Below are positions 9,220-16,083 of a stretch of 20,091 nt of DNA, one piece after another. The notes under the pieces are model-generated. The model did no database searches. It saw only the letters and a list, made by a program, of their open reading frames with translations, and was not told the DNA's origin. The DNA comes from Marinilabiliaceae bacterium UBA5213 (lineage in GTDB: Bacteria > Bacteroidota > Bacteroidia > Bacteroidales > Marinilabiliaceae): the NCBI GenBank assembly GCA_002412555.1, contig DHVH01000210.1, positions 1-20,091 on the forward strand. The letters are read 5' to 3'. The stretch's first letter is position 1; every line of letters starts with the position of its first letter. Both the position numbers and the translations under genes were made by a program.

Positions 9220-10257
9220 TTAAATGTTTAAGTTTCCCCAGCCTCTGGCTTTTATATCAATTTCATCATCGGCGTTGGTAATCATTCTGCAGGCCTTATC
9301 TTCTTCGGTGATGTAGCCAATTACAGAAAGCATTTCCGGCAACTGCTCCTTGTTTTTCTCATAGACCTCTAAGGGCAAAGTGAAAATCAATTCGAAATCT
9401 TCACCACCGTTAAGGGCTGCAACCAAAGGGTTGTAGTTAAGTTCTTTGGCTGCTTTGAGGGTGTTTTGGTGCAAAGGTATTTTATTTTCATAGATCCGAC
9501 AGCCGGTTTTTGACGACCGGCACAATAATATTAATGAAGTGGCCAATCCTTCCGATATACCTGTCATGGAAGTAGGCACGATGTCCAGTTTCTCCAATGC
9601 CGCGATAATGGCTATGCGTGCTTCGGGTTTCAACTGGCGCTTAAGCACATATTCGTTGTCGCCAAAGACCGGTTGCGAAAGGTCATTGGATTGCAAAACG
9701 CGTTTTTCTCTTTCCAGCAGGTGTAAGCCCATAAGAGCACCACCCAAATCGCCGGTCACACAAATGACATCCGTAGGTTGAGCACCGGATCTGCGCACCA
9801 GTCCTTTTTTATTTTCTTTGCCGGTCACACTCAGCGCCATGGTTAAGCCGGTTAAGGAGGCAGCAGGTTTAAATGCGGTAAGTTCGGTTTGGTAGTGTTC
9901 ACAAGCGGCAAAAACACCACTCATTAGTGTTTCCAGCATCTCCAGGGTGATTTTATTGCTTAAACCTATGTTGATACTGATTTGCGTAGGCTGGGCATTC
10001 ATGGCCAGCAGGTCGTTCACGGCCACCGTCACCGCTTTGTAGCCCAAGTGTTGGAAGGGTGTGTAGGTCAAGTCAAAATTGATGCCTTCCAGCAACAGAG
10101 TGGTAGATGTCAGATGGTCCGGTGCCGTTATTAGAGACGAAGCATCTTCACCCATGGTTGGTAGGGCTGAGGGCTTAAGTGGTATGTATTGTTTCTGGAA
10201 GTGTTCAATAAGGCCATACAAGCCAAGGTCAGAAAGGGATGTTGCCTTTTCACTCAT
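9220..10257 (-). CDS. thiL: ThiL-family (thiamine-monophosphate kinase-like) protein with degraded active site
   Basis: The product is 345 aa and aligns end to end with Bacteroidota ThiL, which phosphorylates thiamine monophosphate to the diphosphate. Family landmarks include LSDLGLYGLIEHF, LLLEGINFDLTYTP, HLGYKAVTVAVNDLLAMNAQP, VTGDLGGALMGLHLLEREK, RQLKPEAR and LNGGEDFEL. Several family-invariant acidic positions are changed. GDDA is GEDA (36-39), TTD before LLLEG is TTT (T53), GGDTS is AFKPA (128-132), and DISDGL is GISEGL (233-238). D82, D170 and the GGED motif (284-287) remain. The frame is continuous, so this is not a frameshift. I infer weak or absent kinase activity and perhaps a binding or regulatory role. 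The start is ATG 10257, matching the family N-terminus. An in-frame extension to 10317 would run through the promoter region and lacks family similarity. It lies first in the minus-strand run with ruvA. Confidence 0.85.
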   Translation of the reverse strand: MSEKATSLSDLGLYGLIEHFQKQYIPLKPSALPTMGEDASSLITAPDHLTSTTLLLEGINFDLTYTPFQHLGYKAVTVAVNDLLAMNAQPTQISINIGLSNKITLEMLETLMSGVFAACEHYQTELTAFKPAASLTGLTMALSVTGKENKKGLVRRSGAQPTDVICVTGDLGGALMGLHLLEREKRVLQSNDLSQPVFGDNEYVLKRQLKPEARIAIIAALEKLDIVPTSMTGISEGLATSLILLCRSSKTGCRIYENKIPLHQNTLKAAKELNYNPLVAALNGGEDFELIFTLPLEVYEKNKEQLPEMLSVIGYITEEDKACRMITNADDEIDIKARGWGNLNI

Positions 10258-10290
10258 GTATATAATTGTTTGTTGGTTTTTAATAGCGCT

Positions 10291-10298
10291 CAAAGATA
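10291..10298 (-). promoter_or_regulatory. Probable -7 box for the thiL-like/ruvA/sprA run (TATCTTTG)
   Basis: Read on the minus strand, TATCTTTG matches the Bacteroidota -7 consensus TAnnTTTG exactly and lies 33 bases upstream of the thiL-like ATG. No good TTG is present at the expected -33 spacing, only an AT-rich stretch, so the call rests on the octamer and its position. Confidence 0.5.
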
Positions 10299-10414
10299 CA
10301 TATTTAAGCGCAGACACTTAATTATCATAAGCGGTTAAAATTTTGTTTTTGGCAGATGTTTACAACAAAAACAGTCCTCAAGGATGAGGCTTGAACAGTT
10401 TCTCAGGATAAAAG

Positions 10415-10446
10415 TTTGGAAAATAAACTATTCATCACTACATTTG
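10415..10446 (+). promoter_or_regulatory. Promoter of the rimP-nusA-infB operon
   Basis: TTTG (10415-10418), a 20-base spacer, then TACATTTG (10439-10446) give a full match to the Bacteroidota housekeeping promoter (-33 TTTG, -7 TAnnTTTG). Transcription would start at about 10451-10454, leaving an RNA leader of roughly 145 nt before rimP. The leader is structured (see the separate entries). Confidence 0.75.
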
Positions 10447-10452
10447 CGCAGA

Positions 10453-10466
10453 TTCCAGGTCTGGAA
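10453..10466 (+). repeat. 14-base palindrome at the predicted transcription start
   Basis: TTCCAG-GT-CTGGAA is a perfect inverted repeat located just after the -7 box of the rimP promoter. It could be an operator half-site pair or a small 5' hairpin in the leader RNA. A 2-base loop is too tight for full RNA pairing, so a DNA-binding site is the easier reading. Confidence 0.45.
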
Positions 10467-10468
10467 GG

Positions 10469-10500
10469 AATAGGGGACTTTTTGTCCCCTATTTTATTAA
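10469..10500 (+). terminator. Terminator-like hairpin in the rimP-nusA-infB leader (putative attenuator)
   Basis: AATAGGGGAC (10469-10478) pairs perfectly with GTCCCCTATT (10484-10493) around a TTTTT loop, and is followed by a T-rich stretch (TTATTAA). It lies about 25-45 nt after the predicted transcription start and about 100 nt before the rimP ATG. It therefore lies inside the operon leader rather than at the end of a gene. It could terminate a fraction of transcripts. Confidence 0.65.
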
Positions 10501-10551
10501 TGGTTTTGGTAATCAGAGGTTTGAATGGTGCTTATTTGTTGAAATTAAGAG

Positions 10552-10589
10552 AAGCATATTCAAAGCTTTTGTTCATTTTTAAAATGCTT
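10552..10589 (+). promoter_or_regulatory. Hairpin just upstream of the rimP start
   Basis: AAGCAT-A-TT (10552-10560) pairs with AA-A-ATGCTT (10581-10589) with one A/A mismatch. The 3' arm ends 8 bases before the rimP ATG, so the structure could affect ribosome access. The pairing is visible; its function is inferred. Confidence 0.4.
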
Positions 10590-10597
10590 GATTGAGT

Positions 10598-11062
10598 ATG
10601 ATTTCCAAAGAGCAAATCATGAATATTATTCAACAGAAGGTAGAAGAGGATAACTACTTTGTGGTTGACGTTGAAGTTAAGACTTCCAATAAAGTGGTTG
10701 TGCACCTTGATGGAGACCAGGGCGTGCCCATTGAATTTTGTGTTTCTATTTCCAGGTTAATTGAGCACACGTTGGACCGGGAAACGGAAGATTTTGAGTT
10801 AGAGGTTTCCTCTCCCGGCATTGGTCAGCCTTTTAAAGTCCATCGGCAGTTCGTTAAAAACATTGGTCGGCAGGTTGAAGTGGTTGCCAAAGATGGTATG
10901 AAGCATTCAGGCGAGTTATTAGCGGTGACTCAGCAAGGGTTTGTAGTGAAAGAGGAGAAAATGGTGAAACCTGAAGGGAAAAAGAAAAAAGAGTTGCAGG
11001 TTTCCGAACATCCCTTTATTTTTGAGGAAGTTAAGTCAGTAAAAGAGATAATTAAGTTTTAA
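10598..11062 (+). CDS. rimP: Ribosome maturation factor RimP
   Basis: The product is 154 aa. RimP binds the 30S precursor and supports late steps of small-subunit assembly. The N-terminal alpha/beta domain covers about residues 1-77 and contains VPIEFCVSISRLIEHTLDR and the family signature LEVSSPGIGQPFK (68-80; the Bacteroidota form of the usual SSPGL.RPL). The C-terminal SH3-like domain follows (NIGRQVEVVAKDG onward), with a lysine-rich loop PEGKKKKELQ. ATG 10598 gives MISKEQI, which fits the family start. A TTG two codons earlier (10592) is less likely. It is the first gene of the rimP-nusA-infB operon, with 25 bp to nusA, the widely conserved order. A structured leader precedes it. Confidence 0.95.
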   Translation: MISKEQIMNIIQQKVEEDNYFVVDVEVKTSNKVVVHLDGDQGVPIEFCVSISRLIEHTLDRETEDFELEVSSPGIGQPFKVHRQFVKNIGRQVEVVAKDGMKHSGELLAVTQQGFVVKEEKMVKPEGKKKKELQVSEHPFIFEEVKSVKEIIKF

Positions 11063-11087
11063 TTCAGCATTATATACCAATTTGGCA

Positions 11088-12329
11088 ATGGAACATATCA
11101 ATTTAATAGATACTTTTTCGGAGTTCAAGGAATTAAAGAATATTGACAGGGTAACTCTGATCAGAGTTCTGGAAGATGCATTCAGAAGCGTGCTGGTAAA
11201 GTTGTTCGGCACCGATGAGAATTTTGATGTCATTATCAATACGGATAAGGGCGACTTTGAAATATGGCGCAACCGCGAAGTGGTGGCCGACGATGAAGTG
11301 ACCGATGAGAACCTGCAGATTTCTTTGACACAGGCCAAGAAGATTGATGAAGATTACGAAGTTGGTGAAGAAGTGACCGATGAGGTGAAGTTTTTAGATT
11401 TTGGCCGTAGAGCTATTTTGAGTCTCCGTCAAAATTTGTCTTCGCGCATCATGGAGCTTCAGAAAGATGCTATTTATAATAAGTACAAAGAACGCATAGG
11501 TGAAATCGTTACCGGAGAAGTTTATCAGATTTGGAAACGTGAGATGTTGGTGCTCGATGATGAAGGCAATGAGTTAATTTTGCCAAAGACCGAGCAGATA
11601 CCGTCCGACTTTTACCGCAAGGGCGACAGCATACGTGCCGTAGTTGCCAAGGTGGATATCCGCAACAACAACCCGTTTATTTTATTGTCGCGTACAGCTG
11701 AAGTCTTTCTTGAAAGACTGTTTGAGCTCGAAGTGCCTGAAATACATGACGGTTTAATCACCATTAAAAAAATTGTTCGTCAACCCGGTGAACGTGCCAA
11801 GGTGGCCGTTGAATCTTACGACGACAGAATAGATCCTGTAGGTGCCTGTGTGGGTATGAAGGGGTCACGTATTCATGGCATTGTACGTGAGTTACGCAAT
11901 GAGAACATTGATGTTATTAACTATACAACAAACATTCAGTTGTTTATCCAAAGGGCTTTGAATCCTGCAAAAGTAAGCAGTATTAAAATTTTGGAAGCCA
12001 CCAAGCGGGCGCAGGTTTACCTGCAACCCGAAGAGGTTTCTTTAGCCATTGGTAAAGGTGGATTAAATATTCGCCTGGCCAGTCAGCTTACCGGATATGA
12101 GCTGGATGTTTATCGTGAAACAGAAGAAGAAGAGGAAGAAGAAGACGTATCCTTGGATGAATTCTCTGACGAAATTGAAGACTGGGTATTGGTAGCCTTA
12201 AAAGGCATTGGCTGTGACACGGCCAAATCGGTACTCGATTTGACCGTTGAGGATTTGGCTAAGCGTACTGACCTGGAAGAGGAAACCATTCAGAATGTGA
12301 TTTCAATATTAAAATCTGAATTTGAATAA
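11088..12329 (+). CDS. nusA: Transcription termination/antitermination factor NusA
   Basis: The product is 413 aa, normal for Bacteroidota NusA. It binds RNA polymerase and nascent RNA and modulates pausing, termination and antitermination. The N-terminal polymerase-binding domain covers about 1-130. The S1 domain is at about 137-201 (GEIVTGEVYQIWKREMLV to FILLSRT). KH1 carries the GMKG loop (256-259) and KH2 the GKGG loop (322-325, in AIGKGGLNIRLA). A glutamate run (346-352) follows, then a short C-terminal helix-hairpin-helix-like module (LVALKGIGCDTAKSVLDLTVEDL). The start ATG 11088 gives MEHINLIDTFSEF. A TTG at 11082 is a less likely alternative. It is the second gene of the operon; infB follows after 77 bp. 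NusA is a natural candidate for acting on the attenuator-like hairpin of its own leader. Confidence 0.97.
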   Translation: MEHINLIDTFSEFKELKNIDRVTLIRVLEDAFRSVLVKLFGTDENFDVIINTDKGDFEIWRNREVVADDEVTDENLQISLTQAKKIDEDYEVGEEVTDEVKFLDFGRRAILSLRQNLSSRIMELQKDAIYNKYKERIGEIVTGEVYQIWKREMLVLDDEGNELILPKTEQIPSDFYRKGDSIRAVVAKVDIRNNNPFILLSRTAEVFLERLFELEVPEIHDGLITIKKIVRQPGERAKVAVESYDDRIDPVGACVGMKGSRIHGIVRELRNENIDVINYTTNIQLFIQRALNPAKVSSIKILEATKRAQVYLQPEEVSLAIGKGGLNIRLASQLTGYELDVYRETEEEEEEEDVSLDEFSDEIEDWVLVALKGIGCDTAKSVLDLTVEDLAKRTDLEEETIQNVISILKSEFE

Positions 12330-12335
12330 TTCCTT

Positions 12336-12343
12336 TATCTTTG
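12336..12343 (+). promoter_or_regulatory. Possible internal -7 box before infB (TATCTTTG)
   Basis: TATCTTTG fits TAnnTTTG and lies 63 bases before the infB ATG, just past the nusA stop. No TTG is present at the proper -33 distance. It may provide extra transcription of infB inside the operon; this is a weak call. Confidence 0.35.
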
Positions 12344-12406
12344 TCAGTTAGATAGATTTTATTAAAACCTCACCACATCTTCTGTATTAAATTGAAAGTA
12401 CCTTTT

Positions 12407-15400
12407 ATGGCAGTTGGACAAAGACTTAGCAAAGTAGCAAGAGAATGTAACGTTGGTATTTCCACCATCGTGGAATTCCTTCATAAAAAGGGGGTTGATA
12501 TTGACATGAACCCCAACACCAAAGTATCTGAGGATACTTTTGAGCTTCTGAAAAAAGAGTTCAAGCAGGATCATAATGTGAAAAAGGCTTCTGAAGAGCT
12601 GATTGATCGCAAGCAAAAGGAGAAGAAAGAATCTGTTTCAATTGAGAATGTCCAGAAGGCTGCCGAAGTAGATGTTGAGGAAGATGATATTTCTATTGAT
12701 GAAATAGTAGGCCGATCTAAGAAGCCTATCGATGTTAAGGTGGTAGGTAGAATTGACCTTAGCAAGCCAAAGCCGAAAGAACCTGAGCAGAAGCATGAAG
12801 ATAAGCCGGTTGAGGCACCTGTAAAGGCGAAAGAAGAACCTGCCCAGCCTAAGGAGGAAGTGGCTCAACCTAAAGAGGAGCCTGTAAAGGCGCCAGTGAC
12901 TGAAACAAAAAAGGAAGAAGTTGCTAAAGAAGAAATTGCCAAGGAGACGAAAAAAACACCTGAACATATACCGGTTAATGTTGCCAAAACCGTGGAATCA
13001 CCCAAAGTAGTAGGTAAGATTGATTTGGACAAACCAGTTAAAAAGAGTGAGCCCAAGGCTCCCGTGGCGGATAAACCTCAATCGGCTGAACCCGTCAAAG
13101 AGGAGAAACCAAAAGTCAGAGCAGAAAAGCCTGTTGAAGCTAAGTCGGAAGACGTTACTTCAACGCCACAGGCTGCCAGAGCTGATGAGCCTAAAACACA
13201 GGCTGAGAAGGACCAGGCAAAAGCCGATAAGGGGCAAAATGAGGGCAGAGGCAAGGAAGATTTTATGCCTACACAAGTAAGAAAACTGTCCGGACCCACG
13301 GTGGTTGGTAAGATTGACTTGCCGGTTGACGCCCGCAATGGTGCCGAATCAAAAGAAGATAGAAAATCACGCCGGAAGAAGCGGAAGCGCATCAAAAAGG
13401 AAAAGGAAAAAGTTAATATACCTGCCACGGGTGCTGCTGGTGATAAGCCTGCTCCTCACCGGGCAGGGGATCCGCCAAGACCTAATCAGGGTAAACCTGG
13501 TGATAGACGACCCGGTCAACCGGGTACCGCCAACGTGGCCAATCCAGCCAATCCAGCCAATGCAGCTAATGCGGCCAATAAAAAGAAAGTTTCCAAAGTC
13601 AAAAAGCGTCCGGTTCGTCCTGAAGTCAGTGAAGAGGATGTGGCCCGACAGATCAAAGATACTTTGGCCAGGCTAACGACCAAAAGTAAATCCAAAACAT
13701 CCCGTCACCGTCGCGATAAGCGGGACGTGGTTTCTCAGCGTCATCAGGCCGATCTTGATCGTCAGGATGAGGAGAAAAAAGTAATTAAGGTAACGGAGTT
13801 TGTTACGGCCAATGAATTGGCCAATATGATGGACACCCCGGTAACACAGATTATTGGTTCATGTATGAGCTTGGGCTTGTTCGTGTCAATTAACCAGCGA
13901 CTGGATGCTGAAACCATTGCCTTGGTGAGTGAAGAGTTTGGCTATAAGGTGGAATTTGTCAGCGTAGAACTTATAGATAGTATTCAGGAAGAGGCAGATG
14001 ATCCGGCTTCTTTGAAGGATCGACCAGCCATTGTGACCGTAATGGGACACGTTGACCACGGTAAGACTTCACTGCTTGACTTTATTCGTAAAGCGGATGT
14101 GGCAGCTGATGAGGCGGGGGGTATTACCCAGCACATTGGGGCTTACAGTGTTAAGCTGGAAAATGATCGTCAGATAACTTTTCTTGATACACCGGGTCAC
14201 GAGGCCTTTACGGCCATGCGTGCACGTGGTGCTCAAGTTACAGATATTGCCATTATTATCATTGCCGCCAATGACAGCGTGATGCCTCAGACGGTGGAAG
14301 CCATCAATCATGCTTCGGCTGCCGGTGTGCCCATTGTTTTTGCGATAAGCAAAATTGATTTACCCGGAGCCAATCCGGATAAGGTACGTGAGTCACTGGC
14401 CAATATGAATTATCTGGTTGAGGACTGGGGTGGAAAATACCAGTGTCAGGAAATTTCGGCCAAGCATGGTACCAATGTGAAGGAATTGCTGGAGAAGGTA
14501 TTGCTGGAAGCGGACATGCTGGAATTGAAGGCTAACCCTGATAAAGGTGCTGTTGGTAGCGTAATTGAGTCTACCCTGGATAAAGGTCGCGGATACGTGG
14601 CTACACTTTTGGTGCAAGCCGGAAGATTGAAGGTTGGTGATTTGATCCTGTCGGGAAGCTACTATGGACACGTTAAGGCGATGTTCAATGAGCGCAACCA
14701 GAAAGTGGAATCAGTAGGTCCCTCTGAACCTGTATTGATTTTGGGTCTGAATGGTGCGCCACAGGCCGGTGAGAAGTTCCATGTGTTGGAGAACGAGAAA
14801 GAAGTTAAAGACATCGCCAACAAGCGTCAGCAGTTACAGCGTGAGCAAGGCATGCGTGCTCAGAAGCATATCACGCTGGATGAAATTGGCCGTCGAATTG
14901 CCATCGGTAACTTCCAGGAGTTGAACCTGATTGTGAAAGGTGACGTGGATGGATCTATTGAGGCCTTGTCCGATTCATTGATAAAACTGTCGACTGAAGA
15001 AATTCAGGTGAACGTAATACATAAAGCGGTGGGTGGAATTTCTGAGTCAGACATTATGCTGGCCGCTGCCTCTAATGCCATTGTGATTGGTTTCCAGGTA
15101 CGTCCGTCTTTAGCAGCCCGTAGAATTGCTGAGAAAGAGCAAATTGATGTGCGTCTGTATTCCATCATTTACGATGCCATTGAAGAAATCACAGCTGCCA
15201 TGGAAGGTATGTTGTCGCCTGAAATTAAGGAGAACATTGTATCTACCGTTGAAGTCCGCGAGGTATTCAAGATTACCAAAGTCGGTACAGTTGCCGGTTG
15301 TATGGTCAAAGAGGGTAAGATTAAGCGCAATTCAAAAATTCGCCTTATCCGTGACGGTATTGTCATCTATACCGGAGATCTGGGTTCTCTGAAACGTTTT

Positions 15401-15526
15401 AAAGACGACGCCAAAGAAGTGGCCTCCGGCTTTGAGTGTGGATTGAACATTAACAATTTCAACGACATCAAAGAAGGCGATATCATCGAAGCCTACGAAG
15501 AAATCGAAGTCTCCAGAAAGCTTTAA
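12407..15526 (+). CDS. infB: Translation initiation factor IF-2
   Basis: The product is 1039 aa. IF2 is the GTPase that brings fMet-tRNA to the 30S subunit and promotes subunit joining. An N-terminal IF2_N module (residues about 5-50, LSKVARECNVGISTIVEFLHKKG) is followed by a long Lys/Glu/Pro-rich linker (about 60-440). The linker carries three VVG(K/R)IDL repeats and an Ala-Asn-Pro run. A second IF2_N-like segment (VTANELANMMDTPVTQIIGS) precedes the GTPase domain. Motifs there are G1 GHVDHGKT (547-554), G2 GGIT and G3 DTPGHE (from D594). G4 is SKID (648-651) instead of NKID. The C-terminal domains that bind initiator tRNA are complete (to EAYEEIEVSRKL). ATG 12407 is chosen because MAVGQRLSKVAREC fits the family; an in-frame TTG at 12392 is possible. 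It ends the operon before a strong terminator. Confidence 0.97.
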   Translation: MAVGQRLSKVARECNVGISTIVEFLHKKGVDIDMNPNTKVSEDTFELLKKEFKQDHNVKKASEELIDRKQKEKKESVSIENVQKAAEVDVEEDDISIDEIVGRSKKPIDVKVVGRIDLSKPKPKEPEQKHEDKPVEAPVKAKEEPAQPKEEVAQPKEEPVKAPVTETKKEEVAKEEIAKETKKTPEHIPVNVAKTVESPKVVGKIDLDKPVKKSEPKAPVADKPQSAEPVKEEKPKVRAEKPVEAKSEDVTSTPQAARADEPKTQAEKDQAKADKGQNEGRGKEDFMPTQVRKLSGPTVVGKIDLPVDARNGAESKEDRKSRRKKRKRIKKEKEKVNIPATGAAGDKPAPHRAGDPPRPNQGKPGDRRPGQPGTANVANPANPANAANAANKKKVSKVKKRPVRPEVSEEDVARQIKDTLARLTTKSKSKTSRHRRDKRDVVSQRHQADLDRQDEEKKVIKVTEFVTANELANMMDTPVTQIIGSCMSLGLFVSINQRLDAETIALVSEEFGYKVEFVSVELIDSIQEEADDPASLKDRPAIVTVMGHVDHGKTSLLDFIRKADVAADEAGGITQHIGAYSVKLENDRQITFLDTPGHEAFTAMRARGAQVTDIAIIIIAANDSVMPQTVEAINHASAAGVPIVFAISKIDLPGANPDKVRESLANMNYLVEDWGGKYQCQEISAKHGTNVKELLEKVLLEADMLELKANPDKGAVGSVIESTLDKGRGYVATLLVQAGRLKVGDLILSGSYYGHVKAMFNERNQKVESVGPSEPVLILGLNGAPQAGEKFHVLENEKEVKDIANKRQQLQREQGMRAQKHITLDEIGRRIAIGNFQELNLIVKGDVDGSIEALSDSLIKLSTEEIQVNVIHKAVGGISESDIMLAAASNAIVIGFQVRPSLAARRIAEKEQIDVRLYSIIYDAIEEITAAMEGMLSPEIKENIVSTVEVREVFKITKVGTVAGCMVKEGKIKRNSKIRLIRDGIVIYTGDLGSLKRFKDDAKEVASGFECGLNINNFNDIKEGDIIEAYEEIEVSRKL
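13538..13579 (+). repeat. Short degenerate tandem repeat inside infB (Ala-Asn-Pro/Ala run)
   Basis: Nine-base units of the form GCC-AAT-CCA repeat and then drift to GCA/GCG-GCT-AAT, encoding ANPANPANAANAAN in the IF2 linker. The units stay in frame, so expansion or contraction would change linker length without breaking the protein. Confidence 0.75.
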
Positions 15527-15549
15527 GAAAAGGGGATTTATATATACAG

Positions 15550-15588
15550 AGGCCGGGTTTTCGTAAGGGAATCCGGCCTTTGGTTTCT
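15550..15588 (+). terminator. Terminator of the rimP-nusA-infB operon
   Basis: GGCCGG (15551-15556) pairs with CCGGCC (15573-15578), extended inward by G-T and T-A pairs around a TTCGTAAG-containing loop and outward by one A-T pair. It is followed by TTTGGTTTCTT. It lies 23 bp after the infB stop. Confidence 0.8.
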
Positions 15589-15704
15589 TAAGCCGTTAGT
15601 CAGGGCTCCAAAGGGTGCAACTCTGGTATGTTTCAAAGAGCCAGTGACCTAGTTGCAATGCGCAGGAAAAATGATAATTTTATTGAAAATTAATAGGCCC
15701 ATGT

Positions 15705-15736
15705 GTTGCAAACCCCAACAATAAACCCTACATTTG
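15705..15736 (+). promoter_or_regulatory. Promoter of the initiator tRNA gene
   Basis: GTTG (15705-15708), a 20-base spacer and TACATTTG (15729-15736) repeat the same arrangement and the same -7 octamer as the rimP promoter. Transcription would begin about 30 bases before the tRNA. Confidence 0.75.
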
Positions 15737-15774
15737 CAATCGCAAAAAGAGAGAGAAACGACTCAAAAATATAT

Positions 15775-15847
<73 letters not shown>

Positions 15848-15852
15848 CTTAG

Positions 15853-15892
15853 AAAAGCCTTTGTAAACGATAAGTTTACAAAGGCTTTTTTT
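15853..15892 (+). terminator. Strong intrinsic terminator after tRNA-fMet
   Basis: A perfect 16-bp stem pairs AAAAGCCTTTGTAAAC (15853-15868) with GTTTACAAAGGCTTTT (15874-15889) around a GATAA loop, followed by further T residues. It starts 5 bases after the tRNA discriminator base. Confidence 0.92.
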
Positions 15893-16054
15893 GTGCCTTT
15901 AAAAGCAAGAATTTGGGTTTGCCTAACAAAAATTGGCGCTTAATAGATCAAACGCAAACTGCCAGCAATAGGTTTCAAAACTATTCCGGTCGGGGCTTGT
16001 CTTCGCCGCTTTAATTTAACACCTTTGTTTTGTTCGGCTTCTGTTATTTTTTAA

Positions 16055-16062
16055 TAAATTTG
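16055..16062 (+). promoter_or_regulatory. Probable -7 box for the M23 peptidase/dxr unit (TAAATTTG)
   Basis: TAAATTTG matches TAnnTTTG and lies 21 bases before the M23 peptidase ATG. A TTTTG sits 22 bases upstream (16028-16032), one base more than the usual spacing. The rest of the 191-bp gap after the tRNA terminator shows nothing else I can interpret. Confidence 0.55.
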
Positions 16063-16083
16063 TTGCCACAATAAAGAATTAGA

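Noticed and set aside
9220..10257. Frameshift or pseudogene as the cause of the lost ThiL motifs
   Set aside because: The frame is continuous, similarity resumes immediately on both sides of each changed motif, and the length is normal, so the changes are substitutions.
10258..10317. Upstream in-frame extension of the thiL-like gene by 20 codons
   Set aside because: The extension covers the predicted -7 box and adds residues not found in the family; the ATG at 10257 matches the family N-terminus.
13078..13428. Minus-strand 116-codon open frame in infB, rich in Ser and Phe
   Set aside because: It is the complement of the Lys/Glu-rich IF2 linker; such shadows are expected there.
13538..13579. 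Short regular repeat considered as a CRISPR or intergenic repeat array
   Set aside because: The units are 9 bases, have no spacers, and lie in frame inside the IF2 coding sequence.
15604..15657. Interlocked inverted repeats GGCTC/GAGCC and TGCAACT/AGTTGCA, a possible pseudoknot between infB and the tRNA
   Set aside because: Five- and seven-base arms in about 100 bases are near chance expectation, and they lie after the infB terminator and before the tRNA promoter.
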